The notes beneath the pieces were generated by a model. It saw only the letters and a program-made list of their open reading frames with translations. It searched no databases and was not told the DNA's origin. From Bacteroidota bacterium (GTDB lineage: Bacteria > Bacteroidota > Bacteroidia > CAILMK01 > JACPUW01): a DNA stretch of 64,000 nucleotides. The position numbers were made by a program, and so were the translations under genes. The stretch lies in contig JACPUW010000041.1 of assembly GCA_016192035.1 (NCBI GenBank), positions 81,235-145,234 on the forward strand. Direction: 5' to 3'. Of the stretch, positions 41,559 through 50,866 are shown piece after piece; position 1 is the stretch's first letter; each line of letters opens with the position of its first letter.

Positions 41559-42562
41559 GTAAGTTGAAACTTGCCGTTAATGGTTTTGGGCGAATTGGCC
41601 GCGTATTTTTTAGGCGTGCCTGGCAGCATCCATCTATTGAAGTAGTGGCCATCAATGATTTGACCGATGCGGCTACCTTGGCGCATTTGCTCAAGTATGA
41701 CAGCGTGCACGGCGTGTGGCAGGAAGACATAAGGGCAGGCGACTCCTACATTGACATTGGTCAAAAGCGCGTGGAGGTTAGCGCACTGGCCCTGCCCGAT
41801 GCCCTGCCCTGGGCCTCCCTGGGGGTCGATGTGGTCCTGGAGTCCACGGGTAAACTGCGCAGCTTGGTGCAGGCCCAGGGCCACCTACGGGCAGGTGCCA
41901 AAACGGTATTGCTCTCTGCACCCCCTAAGGGGCCTGGCATTGGCACCTATGTAATGGGCATAAACGAGCACCTGATTGAAGCACATGAAACCGTGCTGTC
42001 AAACGCCAGCTGTACCACCAACTCTTGTGCCCACATAGTGAAATACATAGACCAGCATTGGGGCATAGTAGATGGCTACCTCAGCACCGTACATGCCTAT
42101 ACCGGCGACCAACGGCTGCACGATGCACCCCACGCTGACTTGCGACGGGCCAGGGCAGCCGCCCGATCCATGATTCCTACAAGCACCGGCGCCGCTCAGG
42201 CCTTGATTACCGTTTTTCCGCATCTTGATGGCCATTTGGTGGGCAGCGCCATAAGGGTCCCCACCGAGAGTGGATCAATTACCGAGCTTACTTTCCAATT
42301 GCAAAAACCCGCAGAAGCCCAGCAAGTGAACGAGTTGTTTCGGTCATTATCTGCCCATCAATTAAAAGGTATTCTGGCCTACAACGAAGACCCAATCGTG
42401 TCCATTGACATAGTGGGCAATCCGCACTCAGGAATCTTTGACGGCACGCTCACCCATGCCATGGGCCACTTGCTCAAGGTAAGTGCCTGGTATGACAACG
42501 AAACAGGCTACGCCAGTAGGTGTGTGGACATGATGGCTTATCTGGGTTCCCGGTTTTTTTAG
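41555..42562 (+). CDS. gap: Glyceraldehyde-3-phosphate dehydrogenase
   Basis: LAVNGFGRIGRVFFRRA, VLSNASCTTNS, STVHAYTGDQRLHDAPH, SAWYDNETGYASR. Confidence 0.95.
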   Translation: MSKLKLAVNGFGRIGRVFFRRAWQHPSIEVVAINDLTDAATLAHLLKYDSVHGVWQEDIRAGDSYIDIGQKRVEVSALALPDALPWASLGVDVVLESTGKLRSLVQAQGHLRAGAKTVLLSAPPKGPGIGTYVMGINEHLIEAHETVLSNASCTTNSCAHIVKYIDQHWGIVDGYLSTVHAYTGDQRLHDAPHADLRRARAAARSMIPTSTGAAQALITVFPHLDGHLVGSAIRVPTESGSITELTFQLQKPAEAQQVNELFRSLSAHQLKGILAYNEDPIVSIDIVGNPHSGIFDGTLTHAMGHLLKVSAWYDNETGYASRCVDMMAYLGSRFF

Positions 42563-42572
42563 TGACTTACAG

Positions 42573-43349
42573 GTGGGATGGATAGAATATACAGGAAATG
42601 GGCCAAATGCCCTCACGGGGCCCCAGAGGCTGGTGAGCCTGGTCCCATCGCTCACCGAACTCTTGTTTTACCTGGGTTTGGGGCCGCAGGTAGTGGGCAG
42701 GACCCATTTTTGTGTACACCCCATGCCTGAGGTACGAAAGGTAGCCTCAGTAGGTGGCACCAAGAATGTGCACCTAGAACAGGTATTGGCACTAAACCCC
42801 ACCCTGGTGCTGGCCAGCAAGGAAGAAAACCAGCGAAGCCAGGTAAGCGCCATAGCAGGGCATTGCCCTGTGTATGTTACTGATGTGGACTGCCCAAGTG
42901 CTGCGTATGACATGATACGGCAAATAGGTGCCCTCACGGGCAAAGAAGGCCCTGCGGCGGCCCTTGCAGGGCTCATAGATGCCCAATTTGAGCAGCTTGC
43001 CAAGATTTCCACCGAGGCGGTTTACCTTATCTGGAAAGACCCCTGGATGGCAGCGGGCGGGGGTACCTACATACATAGTCTTATGGCCATGCTGGGCATG
43101 GCCAACCGTTTTGGCCACCTGCCTCGGTACCCACAGATAGACTTGGCCCAATTGGAACAACTGGCACCTGTCTGGGTGCTGCTTTCATCTGAACCGTACC
43201 CATTTGGGCAGGCGCATAGGCTGGAGCTACAGGCACGCCTACCCTATAGCCGGGTAATGCTTGTGGACGGCGAGATGTTTTCTTGGTACGGCAGCCGAAT
43301 GCTGCTGGCAGCCACATATTTCGAACAATTGGTACATGCAATGGCATGA
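42573..43349 (+). CDS. Helical-backbone metal/cobalamin-binding (BtuF-like) protein lacking an obvious signal peptide
   Basis: RLVSLVPSLTELLFYLGLGPQVVGRTHFCVHP...LEQVLALNPTLVLASKEEN. Confidence 0.8.
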   Translation: MGWIEYTGNGPNALTGPQRLVSLVPSLTELLFYLGLGPQVVGRTHFCVHPMPEVRKVASVGGTKNVHLEQVLALNPTLVLASKEENQRSQVSAIAGHCPVYVTDVDCPSAAYDMIRQIGALTGKEGPAAALAGLIDAQFEQLAKISTEAVYLIWKDPWMAAGGGTYIHSLMAMLGMANRFGHLPRYPQIDLAQLEQLAPVWVLLSSEPYPFGQAHRLELQARLPYSRVMLVDGEMFSWYGSRMLLAATYFEQLVHAMA

Positions 43350-44152
43350 AGTGGTGGCATGCGGTGATGGGGGCCTTTCTGGCAACAATGGGGGCGACAA
43401 TGGCACAAAACCACCTGCGCGATGCCGTCTATGCCCCTGAATATAGACCTTTTAAAGCCGGTGAATTCCTTAGGTACAACATACACTATGGGCTGGTGAA
43501 TGCCGGGGAGGCATCATTTAGGCTGGCCGATACGCTGAGGAACATGGCCAACCGACCACATTATGTGGTAGAGGTAACCGGCAGGTCGTACAGGGCGTGG
43601 GACGTGTTTTTTAAGGTACGCGACTACTATTATTCTTATATTGATACGGCTTCCATGTTGCCTTTGGTTTATAGCCGCAACGTGCAGGAGGGTGATTTTT
43701 CCTACAAGGAAAGCTTCTTGTTTGACCGCGTGAAAATGGAAGCCAGGGGTAAAAACCCCCAAGGCCCACAGGCAATAGACATACCGGCCAGGGTGCAAGA
43801 CCTGGCATCTATGATGTATTTTGCCCGTAGCGTGCGCTTCTACAACAAACCCAAGGGCTTTGTGCTGCCTATTGACGTGTTTTTTGAATCGGAATGGTTT
43901 GCCAGCGGTGCCAAACTTGATGGTATGGCCGAAGTGCAAACAGCCCTGGGCACGTTTAGGTGCATGCGCATCATACCCCAACTGGTGGAAGGCCGCGTGT
44001 TTAAGGGCCAGGACGACATGGTGGTGTACGTGAGCGCCGACAAGAACCAAGTACCCATCCGTATTGAGTCCGCAATTTTTGTGGGTAGCATCAAAGTGGA
44101 CCTGGTAGAGTACCGAAACCTTCGCCACAGGTTCACCTCTCAGGTTCGCTAA
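43346..44152 (+). CDS. DUF3108 domain-containing protein
   Basis: FKAGEFLRYNIHYGLVNAGEASFRL...FFKVRDYYYSYIDTASMLPLVYSRNVQEGDFSY; ATGA overlap with the upstream gene. Confidence 0.8.
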   Translation: MKWWHAVMGAFLATMGATMAQNHLRDAVYAPEYRPFKAGEFLRYNIHYGLVNAGEASFRLADTLRNMANRPHYVVEVTGRSYRAWDVFFKVRDYYYSYIDTASMLPLVYSRNVQEGDFSYKESFLFDRVKMEARGKNPQGPQAIDIPARVQDLASMMYFARSVRFYNKPKGFVLPIDVFFESEWFASGAKLDGMAEVQTALGTFRCMRIIPQLVEGRVFKGQDDMVVYVSADKNQVPIRIESAIFVGSIKVDLVEYRNLRHRFTSQVR

Positions 44153-44339
44153 GCATGTGCCGTTCCTTTGGCCTGTAGGCATGTAGGATGTAGGCCTATC
44201 ATTGAAAAAAAATCATGCGATAAACCTGGTGACAAAGGGAGGAGGCCTGCACTTTTAACAAGGAGCAGGGACTGGGTAAGCCTTGTTTTTATGTCTAGCT
44301 TTGCAGCTCAATACCCAGCAAAACCCTAGAAAAGTAGAA

Positions 44340-45644
44340 ATGGACAAGCAGCGAAGTGCAGCCTTGGTAGAACGCCGAAAGAACGTGGTTCCCAATGGTA
44401 TAAGTTTGAATTTTGATGCCACCGCAGCACATGCCAAAGGTGCGTTGTTGGTGGACATGGACGGCAATGAATACATAGATTTTGTGGGCGGTATAGGCGT
44501 GAACAATTCGGGCCACTGCCCCGCCCCGGTAATAGAAGCCATAGTGGAACAATCCAACAAATTGATACACGGGTGTTTTCAAGTGGTAACCTATGAACCC
44601 TATGTGGCACTGGCAGAGAAACTGGCCATCATGTTCCCACATGGCGATGCTACCAAGGTGATGATAACCGGAAGCGGGGCGGAGAGCGTGGAGAATGCCA
44701 TAAAAATAGCCCGTCAAGCTACCAAAAGGCGGGCAGTACTGTGCTATACCGGCGCTTTTCATGGGCGCACCAACCTGACCATGGCGCTCACTTCCAAGAT
44801 AGCCTACAAGAAAGGTTGCGGGCCGTTTGCACCTGAGGTATATAGAATTCAGTACCCCAACTACTACCGCTATGGCGACGGCCTGAGCCCAGAACAGTTT
44901 GCCGACAGGGAAATAGCGCGTCTGCGCGAGGCCATGCTCAACGTGGTGAACGAGGAAAACCTGGCTGCCATAATCATAGAACTGGTGCAGGGCGAAGGCG
45001 GATTCTATGTGGCACCCCAGCGCTATGTGGAAGAACTGCGCAAACTCTGCGACGAAAAAGGCATATGCCTGATTTTTGACGAGGTACAAACGGGTTTTGG
45101 CCGCACCTCAAAATGGGGCGCTTACCAGCACTATGGCGTGGTGCCCGACATAAGCACCTGGGCCAAATCGCTGGGGGCGGGTATGCCCATAGGTTGTGTG
45201 ATAGGCAAGGCCCACGTGATGGATGCCGCCGCACCGGGCACCATAGGGGGCACGTATCCGGGCAACCCAGTGGCATGTGCCGCTGCCTTGGCCAACCTGA
45301 AGTACATGGAAGACATAGATATAAACGGCAAGGCCGCCCATGTGGCATCCATAATATGGCGTCGGTTTACCGACTTGCAGCGCCGGTGCCCCGCCATAGG
45401 CGACGTGCGCGGGCTGGGCGCCATGATAGCCTTTGAATTGGTAGAAGACAAGAACCCCCGCAAACCGGCGGCAGACCTTACCAGCCGTTTGGTAAAGGCG
45501 TGTTATGACAGGGGCTTGCTAATACTCAAGGCAGGAACCCATGCCAATATCATACGGGTCCTGTCGCCACTGGTGATAGACGATGCCCTGCTGAACCGTG
45601 GACTGGATATAATTGAAGAGGAAATGCTGCGCCTAACCGCGTAG
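44340..45644 (+). CDS. Class III (4-aminobutyrate-type) aminotransferase
   Basis: YIDFVGGIGVNNSGHCP, YTGAFHGRTNLTMALT, IFDEVQTGFGRTSKWGAYQHYGVVPDISTWAKSLGAGMPIG. Confidence 0.93.
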   Translation: MDKQRSAALVERRKNVVPNGISLNFDATAAHAKGALLVDMDGNEYIDFVGGIGVNNSGHCPAPVIEAIVEQSNKLIHGCFQVVTYEPYVALAEKLAIMFPHGDATKVMITGSGAESVENAIKIARQATKRRAVLCYTGAFHGRTNLTMALTSKIAYKKGCGPFAPEVYRIQYPNYYRYGDGLSPEQFADREIARLREAMLNVVNEENLAAIIIELVQGEGGFYVAPQRYVEELRKLCDEKGICLIFDEVQTGFGRTSKWGAYQHYGVVPDISTWAKSLGAGMPIGCVIGKAHVMDAAAPGTIGGTYPGNPVACAAALANLKYMEDIDINGKAAHVASIIWRRFTDLQRRCPAIGDVRGLGAMIAFELVEDKNPRKPAADLTSRLVKACYDRGLLILKAGTHANIIRVLSPLVIDDALLNRGLDIIEEEMLRLTA

Positions 45645-45648
45645 CGGT

Positions 45649-46605
45649 ATGCATATGGACCAAGGAATGCGCAATTTCTCTATAGCCGGTGTGCAGATGC
45701 TGGTGTCGGCGGGCCACAGCAATGTGGAGATGATGAAGTTTAAGCTTGATGTGCTCATGTCCATTTACCCCTGGGTACAGATGGTGGTTTTTAGTGAGTT
45801 GTGCGCCCATGGCCCCCTTACCCAATTTGCCCGCGAGTTTCCCAACAAGGATATAGGCGATTTTCAGCAAATGGCGTCCAAGTATGGTATTTGGCTGTTG
45901 CCGGGCTCTATGTTTGAGCGGGTAGGCGCTACGGTATATAACACGGCAGTGGTGATCAATCCCGATGGGGAATTGGTGGGCCAGTACCGAAAGATGTTTC
46001 CGTTCTTTCCCTACGAGGAAGGGGTGCAGCCCGGCGCGGAGTTCTGCGTGTTTGATGTGCCGGAGGTAGGACGCTTTGGGGTGAGCATTTGCTATGATAT
46101 GTGGTTTCCCGAAACCTCGCGGACGCTGGCCACCATGGGGGCAGAGGTGATCTTACACCCCACGCTCACCGGCACCATAGACCGTGACATAGAGCTGAGC
46201 ATAGCCAGGGCCACGGCTGCCATCAACCAGTGTTACTTCTTTGATGTGAACGGGTTGGGCGCTGGCGGCAACGGCAAGTCGGTGGTGTGCGGGCCTGATG
46301 GGCGCATTCTATACCAAGCAGGCCAGATAGAAGAGTTTATACCCATGGAGATAGACCTGGAAGCGGTGAAAAGGAGCCGCGAACGCGGGGTGCTTCGCCT
46401 TGGACAGCCACTTAAGAGTTTCAGGGACCACCTTTCGGAGTTTACCATATACCAAAAAGGGGCCACCCACCCGTACCTTGATTCACTGGGGCCGCTTATT
46501 AAGCCCAGTAAAATAAAAAAGAAGGAAGGCAACCTGGGGGTGATAAGCCAACCCCCACCTGCCCAGGGTAATAGGGAGCTGTGGGACTTGAATGAAAAGT
46601 ACTAG
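45649..46605 (+). CDS. Carbon-nitrogen hydrolase (nitrilase superfamily)
   Basis: Catalytic E (VVFSELCAHG), K (GQYRKMFPFFP), C (GVSICYDMWFPE). Confidence 0.9.
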   Translation: MHMDQGMRNFSIAGVQMLVSAGHSNVEMMKFKLDVLMSIYPWVQMVVFSELCAHGPLTQFAREFPNKDIGDFQQMASKYGIWLLPGSMFERVGATVYNTAVVINPDGELVGQYRKMFPFFPYEEGVQPGAEFCVFDVPEVGRFGVSICYDMWFPETSRTLATMGAEVILHPTLTGTIDRDIELSIARATAAINQCYFFDVNGLGAGGNGKSVVCGPDGRILYQAGQIEEFIPMEIDLEAVKRSRERGVLRLGQPLKSFRDHLSEFTIYQKGATHPYLDSLGPLIKPSKIKKKEGNLGVISQPPPAQGNRELWDLNEKY

Positions 46606-46661
46606 GGATAGGGTAAGAGGGGGAGGTTAAGGCCTACGGACAAGGTGTGGGTTTATGTGGT

Positions 46662-46690
46662 TTGATGCTTTGGCTAATCCGGTATATTTG
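46662..46690 (+). promoter_or_regulatory. Putative Bacteroidetes-type promoter
   Basis: TTG-(18 nt)-TATATTTG, ending 13 nt before the ATG of ORF 46704..46940. Confidence 0.45.
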
Positions 46691-46703
46691 ACCAATAAAT
46701 GAT

Positions 46704-46940
46704 ATGGCTCAAAGTGTAACCGTGCGCAAGGTGTTGATAGATAATAAAATTGACCTACTGCCATTTAAGGCCAACCGCCAGCCGGTTTATGGCCTGAATG
46801 AACCACCTGTGCCACGTAAACGCAAGGTTTGGAGGCAGGATGTGGGTTGGATAACGAGATTGGTGGGCATACGCTCAGGGAAGGCAAGGACAGGGCTTAA
46901 CCGAGCGTGCGCAGATAATTATTTGTTGGTAACCAAATAG
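46704..46940 (+). CDS. Hypothetical small basic protein (78 aa)
   Basis: Intergenic ORF with a well-placed TTG/TAnnTTTG promoter; no family recognised. Confidence 0.4.
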   Translation: MAQSVTVRKVLIDNKIDLLPFKANRQPVYGLNEPPVPRKRKVWRQDVGWITRLVGIRSGKARTGLNRACADNYLLVTK

Positions 46941-46954
46941 CTAACACCATAATC

Positions 46955-47377
46955 ATGGCCAAATCCGACTACATAGCATCATTGATCAAAGCGCACTACA
47001 ACAGCGAAGCCGAGAGGTTTACCACAGTTGCACTACAGATAGCTGCCCATGAGGCCAAGTTGGGCCATACCCTAGTGGTCAATGAGATGGAAGAATCAAA
47101 ACTTATAAAAACCAGGCTTCTGGGCAATGCCTTGTTTTGTGGGAACGGACTATTGGGTATTGAATTTTTGGGGATGATTCGCAGATTGCTGGCTATCAAC
47201 TATTTTATTCAGTACTTTAACATCAACAACAATGGTCAAGTTGACCGCTTGGTAAAAAACAGGCCTGTATCCGGCCACGAAAGCCAATTGATTATTTTAG
47301 TAAATCCGCCTTATGGTGTATCTCATGGCCAATCGAATTATCGTGATGTTTGGGGCGTTGGATTTGTGGGGGAGTAG
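46955..47377 (+). pseudogene. Truncated IetA-like ATPase: N-terminal segment only, no P-loop
   Basis: MAKSDYIASLIKAHYNSEAERFTTVALQIAAHEAKLGHTLVVNEMEE resembles the N-terminus of AAA ATPases paired with S8 peptidases; the frame then degenerates and overlaps the S8 ORF out of frame. Confidence 0.55.
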
Positions 47378-49320
47378 AAAAAGAAATAAAGGACCAAGAA
47401 CAAATTGCACAGTTTCTTGAAACGCTTGACAATATTGGTATAGAATATAAACACAACCGCATTATTTTCCCCGAAAGAGCCGTTTTGTTGGTAAATGCCA
47501 ACCGTGAACAGTTGGTTGAATTGATGCTGCAAAGCGATTTGTTGGCAGAGTTCCGTGCAGGACAAGAACCAGCTGGGTTTTGGGTAAACGAAAGCAGTGT
47601 TGAACAACAGGCGTGGGTTGATGATTTGTTGAACAGAATTGAATTGATTGAAAGTAACATAAAAGTTTGTTTGTTGGATAGCGGAGTAAATAACGGACAT
47701 CAATTATTACAACCGTTACTTGACAATGCAGATACTCTTACTGTTGATAACGCTTGGGGAACAGACGACCACGAGCCAAGAGCAGGACACGGAACACTAA
47801 TGGCAGGCATTGCAGGCTATGGACAAATGGAACAAGTGGTTGTTTCTTCAAATTCAGTTCCACTTACACATAAACTTTGTTCTGTAAAAATTCTTCCACG
47901 CCCCAGTCAGGTACAAACACCACGAGAATTGTGGGGCGATGTAACCGCACAAGCTATTGCAAGGGCTGAAATTCAAAACCCGCAAATAATGTTGGTTTAT
48001 TGTATGTCTGTTACTTCAACCGAAGATGTTAATATGGGCAGACCTTCTTCTTGGTCAGGTGCTGTGGACAATTTGGCTTTTGGCGAAGGCGAAAACCAAC
48101 GATTGATAATTGTTTCCGCAGGAAATATCAGCGATGAAGAATTGTGGCGAAATTATCCTAACTCCAATTTGGCATCATCGGTTCAAAATCCTGCACAAGC
48201 GTGGAATGCCCTTGTTGCAGGAGCATATACCGAAAAATTTCAGGTAAATGACCCAGATTTTCAAAATCATAAACCTGTTGCTAATGAAGGACAACTTTCA
48301 CCTTTTAGTTCAACTTCATTAGTCTGGGAACAAAGAAAATGGCCTATTAAACCCGATGTAGTTTTTGAAGGCGGAAATCTTTTACAAGCACCTGACAACA
48401 GCGTAACACCACACGAAAATTTGGATTTGCTGTCTACTTCAAGGTCATTCAACATAAAACCTTTTGACACAATAAATGCCACAAGTGCTGCGGCAGCCCA
48501 AGCTTCGTGGTTTGCTGCAAAGATTGCCTATGAATACCTAGGCAGTTGGGCAGAAACTATTAGGGGCTTAGTAGTTCATTCAGCAAATTGGAATGCTGCA
48601 ATGCTCAATCAATCTCAGGTTCAACAAGGCAACCGCGCTAGTTTTAGAAATTTATTGAGAACCTTTGGTTTTGGCGTTCCCGATTTAGATCGCGCATTAT
48701 ATAGTCGAGAAAGTGCATTGACATACATAGCACAAGAAATCATTCAGCCTTTTAATTTTAAAGAAGGAAGCAGCACCCCTGAAACAAACGAAATTCACTT
48801 TTTCAATCTTCCTTGGGCAAGCGATTTGTTGCTGCAAATGGGGGAAACACCCGTGAAACTAAAAATTACACTTTCCTATTTCATTGAACCCGGAGCAGGT
48901 GAAATCGGTTGGAAAGACAAATACCGCTATCAATCACACGGGTTACGTTTTGATGTCAATAATGTAGATGAAGGAGAAGAAATTTTTAGAAAGCGAATAA
49001 ACATCGCAGCAAGAGAAGAAGATGAAGATTTCCAAGGAAATTCGGGTGCTGAACGTTGGAAAGTTGGAAAAGATAATCGCAGTAATGGTTCAATTCATTC
49101 AGATTATATGGAAATGACAGCAGCAGAACTTTCTGAATGTAATCTCATTGCTGTTTATCCTGTTATTGGTTGGTGGCGTGAACGCAAGCATTTGGGTAAA
49201 GTGGAAAATCAAACACGTTATTCTTTGATTATTTCTCTTGAGACTCCCGCACAAGATGTTGAGCTATACACAACCGTTCGAAATATCATAGAAGCCCCCA
49301 TCCAAATCCCCTATTTGTAG
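47350..49320 (+). CDS. S8 (subtilisin-like) serine peptidase, IetS-like, probably 5'-truncated
   Basis: Triad D (IKVCLLDSGVN), H (EPRAGHGTLMAGIAG), S (INATSAAAAQASW); ORF opens right after an in-frame TGA at 47344 with no convincing start. Confidence 0.85.
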   Translation: MGRWICGGVEKEIKDQEQIAQFLETLDNIGIEYKHNRIIFPERAVLLVNANREQLVELMLQSDLLAEFRAGQEPAGFWVNESSVEQQAWVDDLLNRIELIESNIKVCLLDSGVNNGHQLLQPLLDNADTLTVDNAWGTDDHEPRAGHGTLMAGIAGYGQMEQVVVSSNSVPLTHKLCSVKILPRPSQVQTPRELWGDVTAQAIARAEIQNPQIMLVYCMSVTSTEDVNMGRPSSWSGAVDNLAFGEGENQRLIIVSAGNISDEELWRNYPNSNLASSVQNPAQAWNALVAGAYTEKFQVNDPDFQNHKPVANEGQLSPFSSTSLVWEQRKWPIKPDVVFEGGNLLQAPDNSVTPHENLDLLSTSRSFNIKPFDTINATSAAAAQASWFAAKIAYEYLGSWAETIRGLVVHSANWNAAMLNQSQVQQGNRASFRNLLRTFGFGVPDLDRALYSRESALTYIAQEIIQPFNFKEGSSTPETNEIHFFNLPWASDLLLQMGETPVKLKITLSYFIEPGAGEIGWKDKYRYQSHGLRFDVNNVDEGEEIFRKRINIAAREEDEDFQGNSGAERWKVGKDNRSNGSIHSDYMEMTAAELSECNLIAVYPVIGWWRERKHLGKVENQTRYSLIISLETPAQDVELYTTVRNIIEAPIQIPYL

Positions 49321-49431
49321 TGCTTCTGAAAAGCCATCTCCACATGCCCCTTTCATCCGGCCAATTCCTATGCCTGTCTCCCGCCACAGGTTCCCATTTA
49401 AGAATGCAGTATCTATAAAACACAGATATAC

Positions 49432-49830
49432 ATGGGTATAACCTATTCCGCCGAGGCCATTCCCAGCATTGGCCACATCATAGAAGTATATGAAAGCTCG
49501 GGCATCAATCGGCCCACTGGCAACTTGGCAAGGATGGAAAAAATGTATGCCAACGCCAATTTGGTGGTCACTGCTTGGCACAATGACCTCCTAGTGGGCA
49601 TTGCCCGGTCTCTTACCGACTTTTGCCACAGCTGTTACCTGGCTGACCTGGCTGTGCGAAAAGAGTACCAGTCCAAGGGCGTAGGAAAACAGCTTATAGC
49701 GCTCACCCGCGAACAAATTGGCCATCAAACGTCCCTGATCTTGTTGGCCGCACCCGCCGCCATCAATTACTATCCAAAACTGGGTTTCCATAAGATTGAC
49801 AATGGCTACATCATACCTAGGGAAGGGTAG
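49432..49830 (+). CDS. GNAT family N-acetyltransferase
   Basis: CYLADLAVRKEYQSKGVGKQLIALTREQIG...AAINYYPKLGFHKI. Confidence 0.92.
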   Translation: MGITYSAEAIPSIGHIIEVYESSGINRPTGNLARMEKMYANANLVVTAWHNDLLVGIARSLTDFCHSCYLADLAVRKEYQSKGVGKQLIALTREQIGHQTSLILLAAPAAINYYPKLGFHKIDNGYIIPREG

Positions 49831-49946
49831 ATAGGGCCCTACATGGATAGGCCATGAAAAATGCCTGATTTTTTATATTATGGAAAGGGGCCTATGCCCT
49901 TTGTGTACCAATGCCTACCAATATGCCCATCCTGTATCATTGCACC

Positions 49947-50756
49947 ATGAAAGCCCAAGCCGTATTGCTCCTCGCTATCTGCCTGTTTTCTGCGGCATCT
50001 TTTCCCAAACCTGCTCACCTTGTGCACAATAAGCGGTACGCCTTACTGGTGGTAGGCCACCAAGAAGACGGTACCGCAAAGGCCATGAGCGAAATGGACA
50101 GCATAGCCAAGCTGTTTGAAAAGAATGGAATAGGCGTTTTTACCTTTTATGATGCTACTGCTACTTGGGAAAAGATAGTGAAAGCGGCACCCAAATGCCA
50201 TTTTTTTGTGTACTCAGGCCATGGCACCAGGCTGGGCAGCGATGGCAGCCCCGGGGGATTGTGCATTACCTCCCGAATTTCATCTAGCTATATTCAAGAA
50301 AACCTGCGTCTTAAAGAGAACGCGCTGGTATTGTTCAAATCAGTATGTATGGGTGCAGGTTCCTCGGCAGGCGATACCGCCGACATAGGCCTGACCGAAG
50401 CCAAAAACCGCGTGGCCCATTACGCACAGCCTTTTATGGCCATTGGCGCAGCAGGGTACTATGCCAACAACTACTCAGGCGGGGTACATGGTTTTATAGT
50501 TGATTTCTTGGGTGGCATGACCATGGGGGATGCTTTTGCCCAAAGCGTGTATGCTTCACTCTCCATAGAACTGGATGAACCATACGAATTTGACAAGGCC
50601 AAGCGCATTTGCCTGAGCAGTAGCCCAGGTGGCAATAAGTACGTCCTTACCACCTACGCAAACGGTAAGAAAACCACCAAAGAGGGCATTTCGCCTAAGG
50701 GGTATGACATTGCCTATGTGGGCAATCCCAACTTTTCGGTGAGCGATATGGAATAG
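49947..50756 (+). CDS. Secreted caspase-like (C14-type) protein
   Basis: Signal peptide MKAQAVLLLAICLFSAASFP; His motif CHFFVYSGHGTRLGSDGSPGGLCI; Cys motif ALVLFKSVCMGAGSSAGDTADIG. Confidence 0.75.
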   Translation: MKAQAVLLLAICLFSAASFPKPAHLVHNKRYALLVVGHQEDGTAKAMSEMDSIAKLFEKNGIGVFTFYDATATWEKIVKAAPKCHFFVYSGHGTRLGSDGSPGGLCITSRISSSYIQENLRLKENALVLFKSVCMGAGSSAGDTADIGLTEAKNRVAHYAQPFMAIGAAGYYANNYSGGVHGFIVDFLGGMTMGDAFAQSVYASLSIELDEPYEFDKAKRICLSSSPGGNKYVLTTYANGKKTTKEGISPKGYDIAYVGNPNFSVSDME

Positions 50757-50866
50757 GATGCCCTGCCTATGGGTAAATACTGGTTCTTCGACATTTGGAT
50801 CGCGGATTTGTTGCTCTTTTCCACTTCTTCTGTCACAATTTAATTTACATTTGTTTACAATAATGT

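Noticed and set aside
43514-44182. 222-aa minus-strand ORF
   Set aside because: Antisense to DUF3108 gene; no motif support.
44295-45089. 264-aa minus-strand ORF
   Set aside because: Antisense to the class III aminotransferase.
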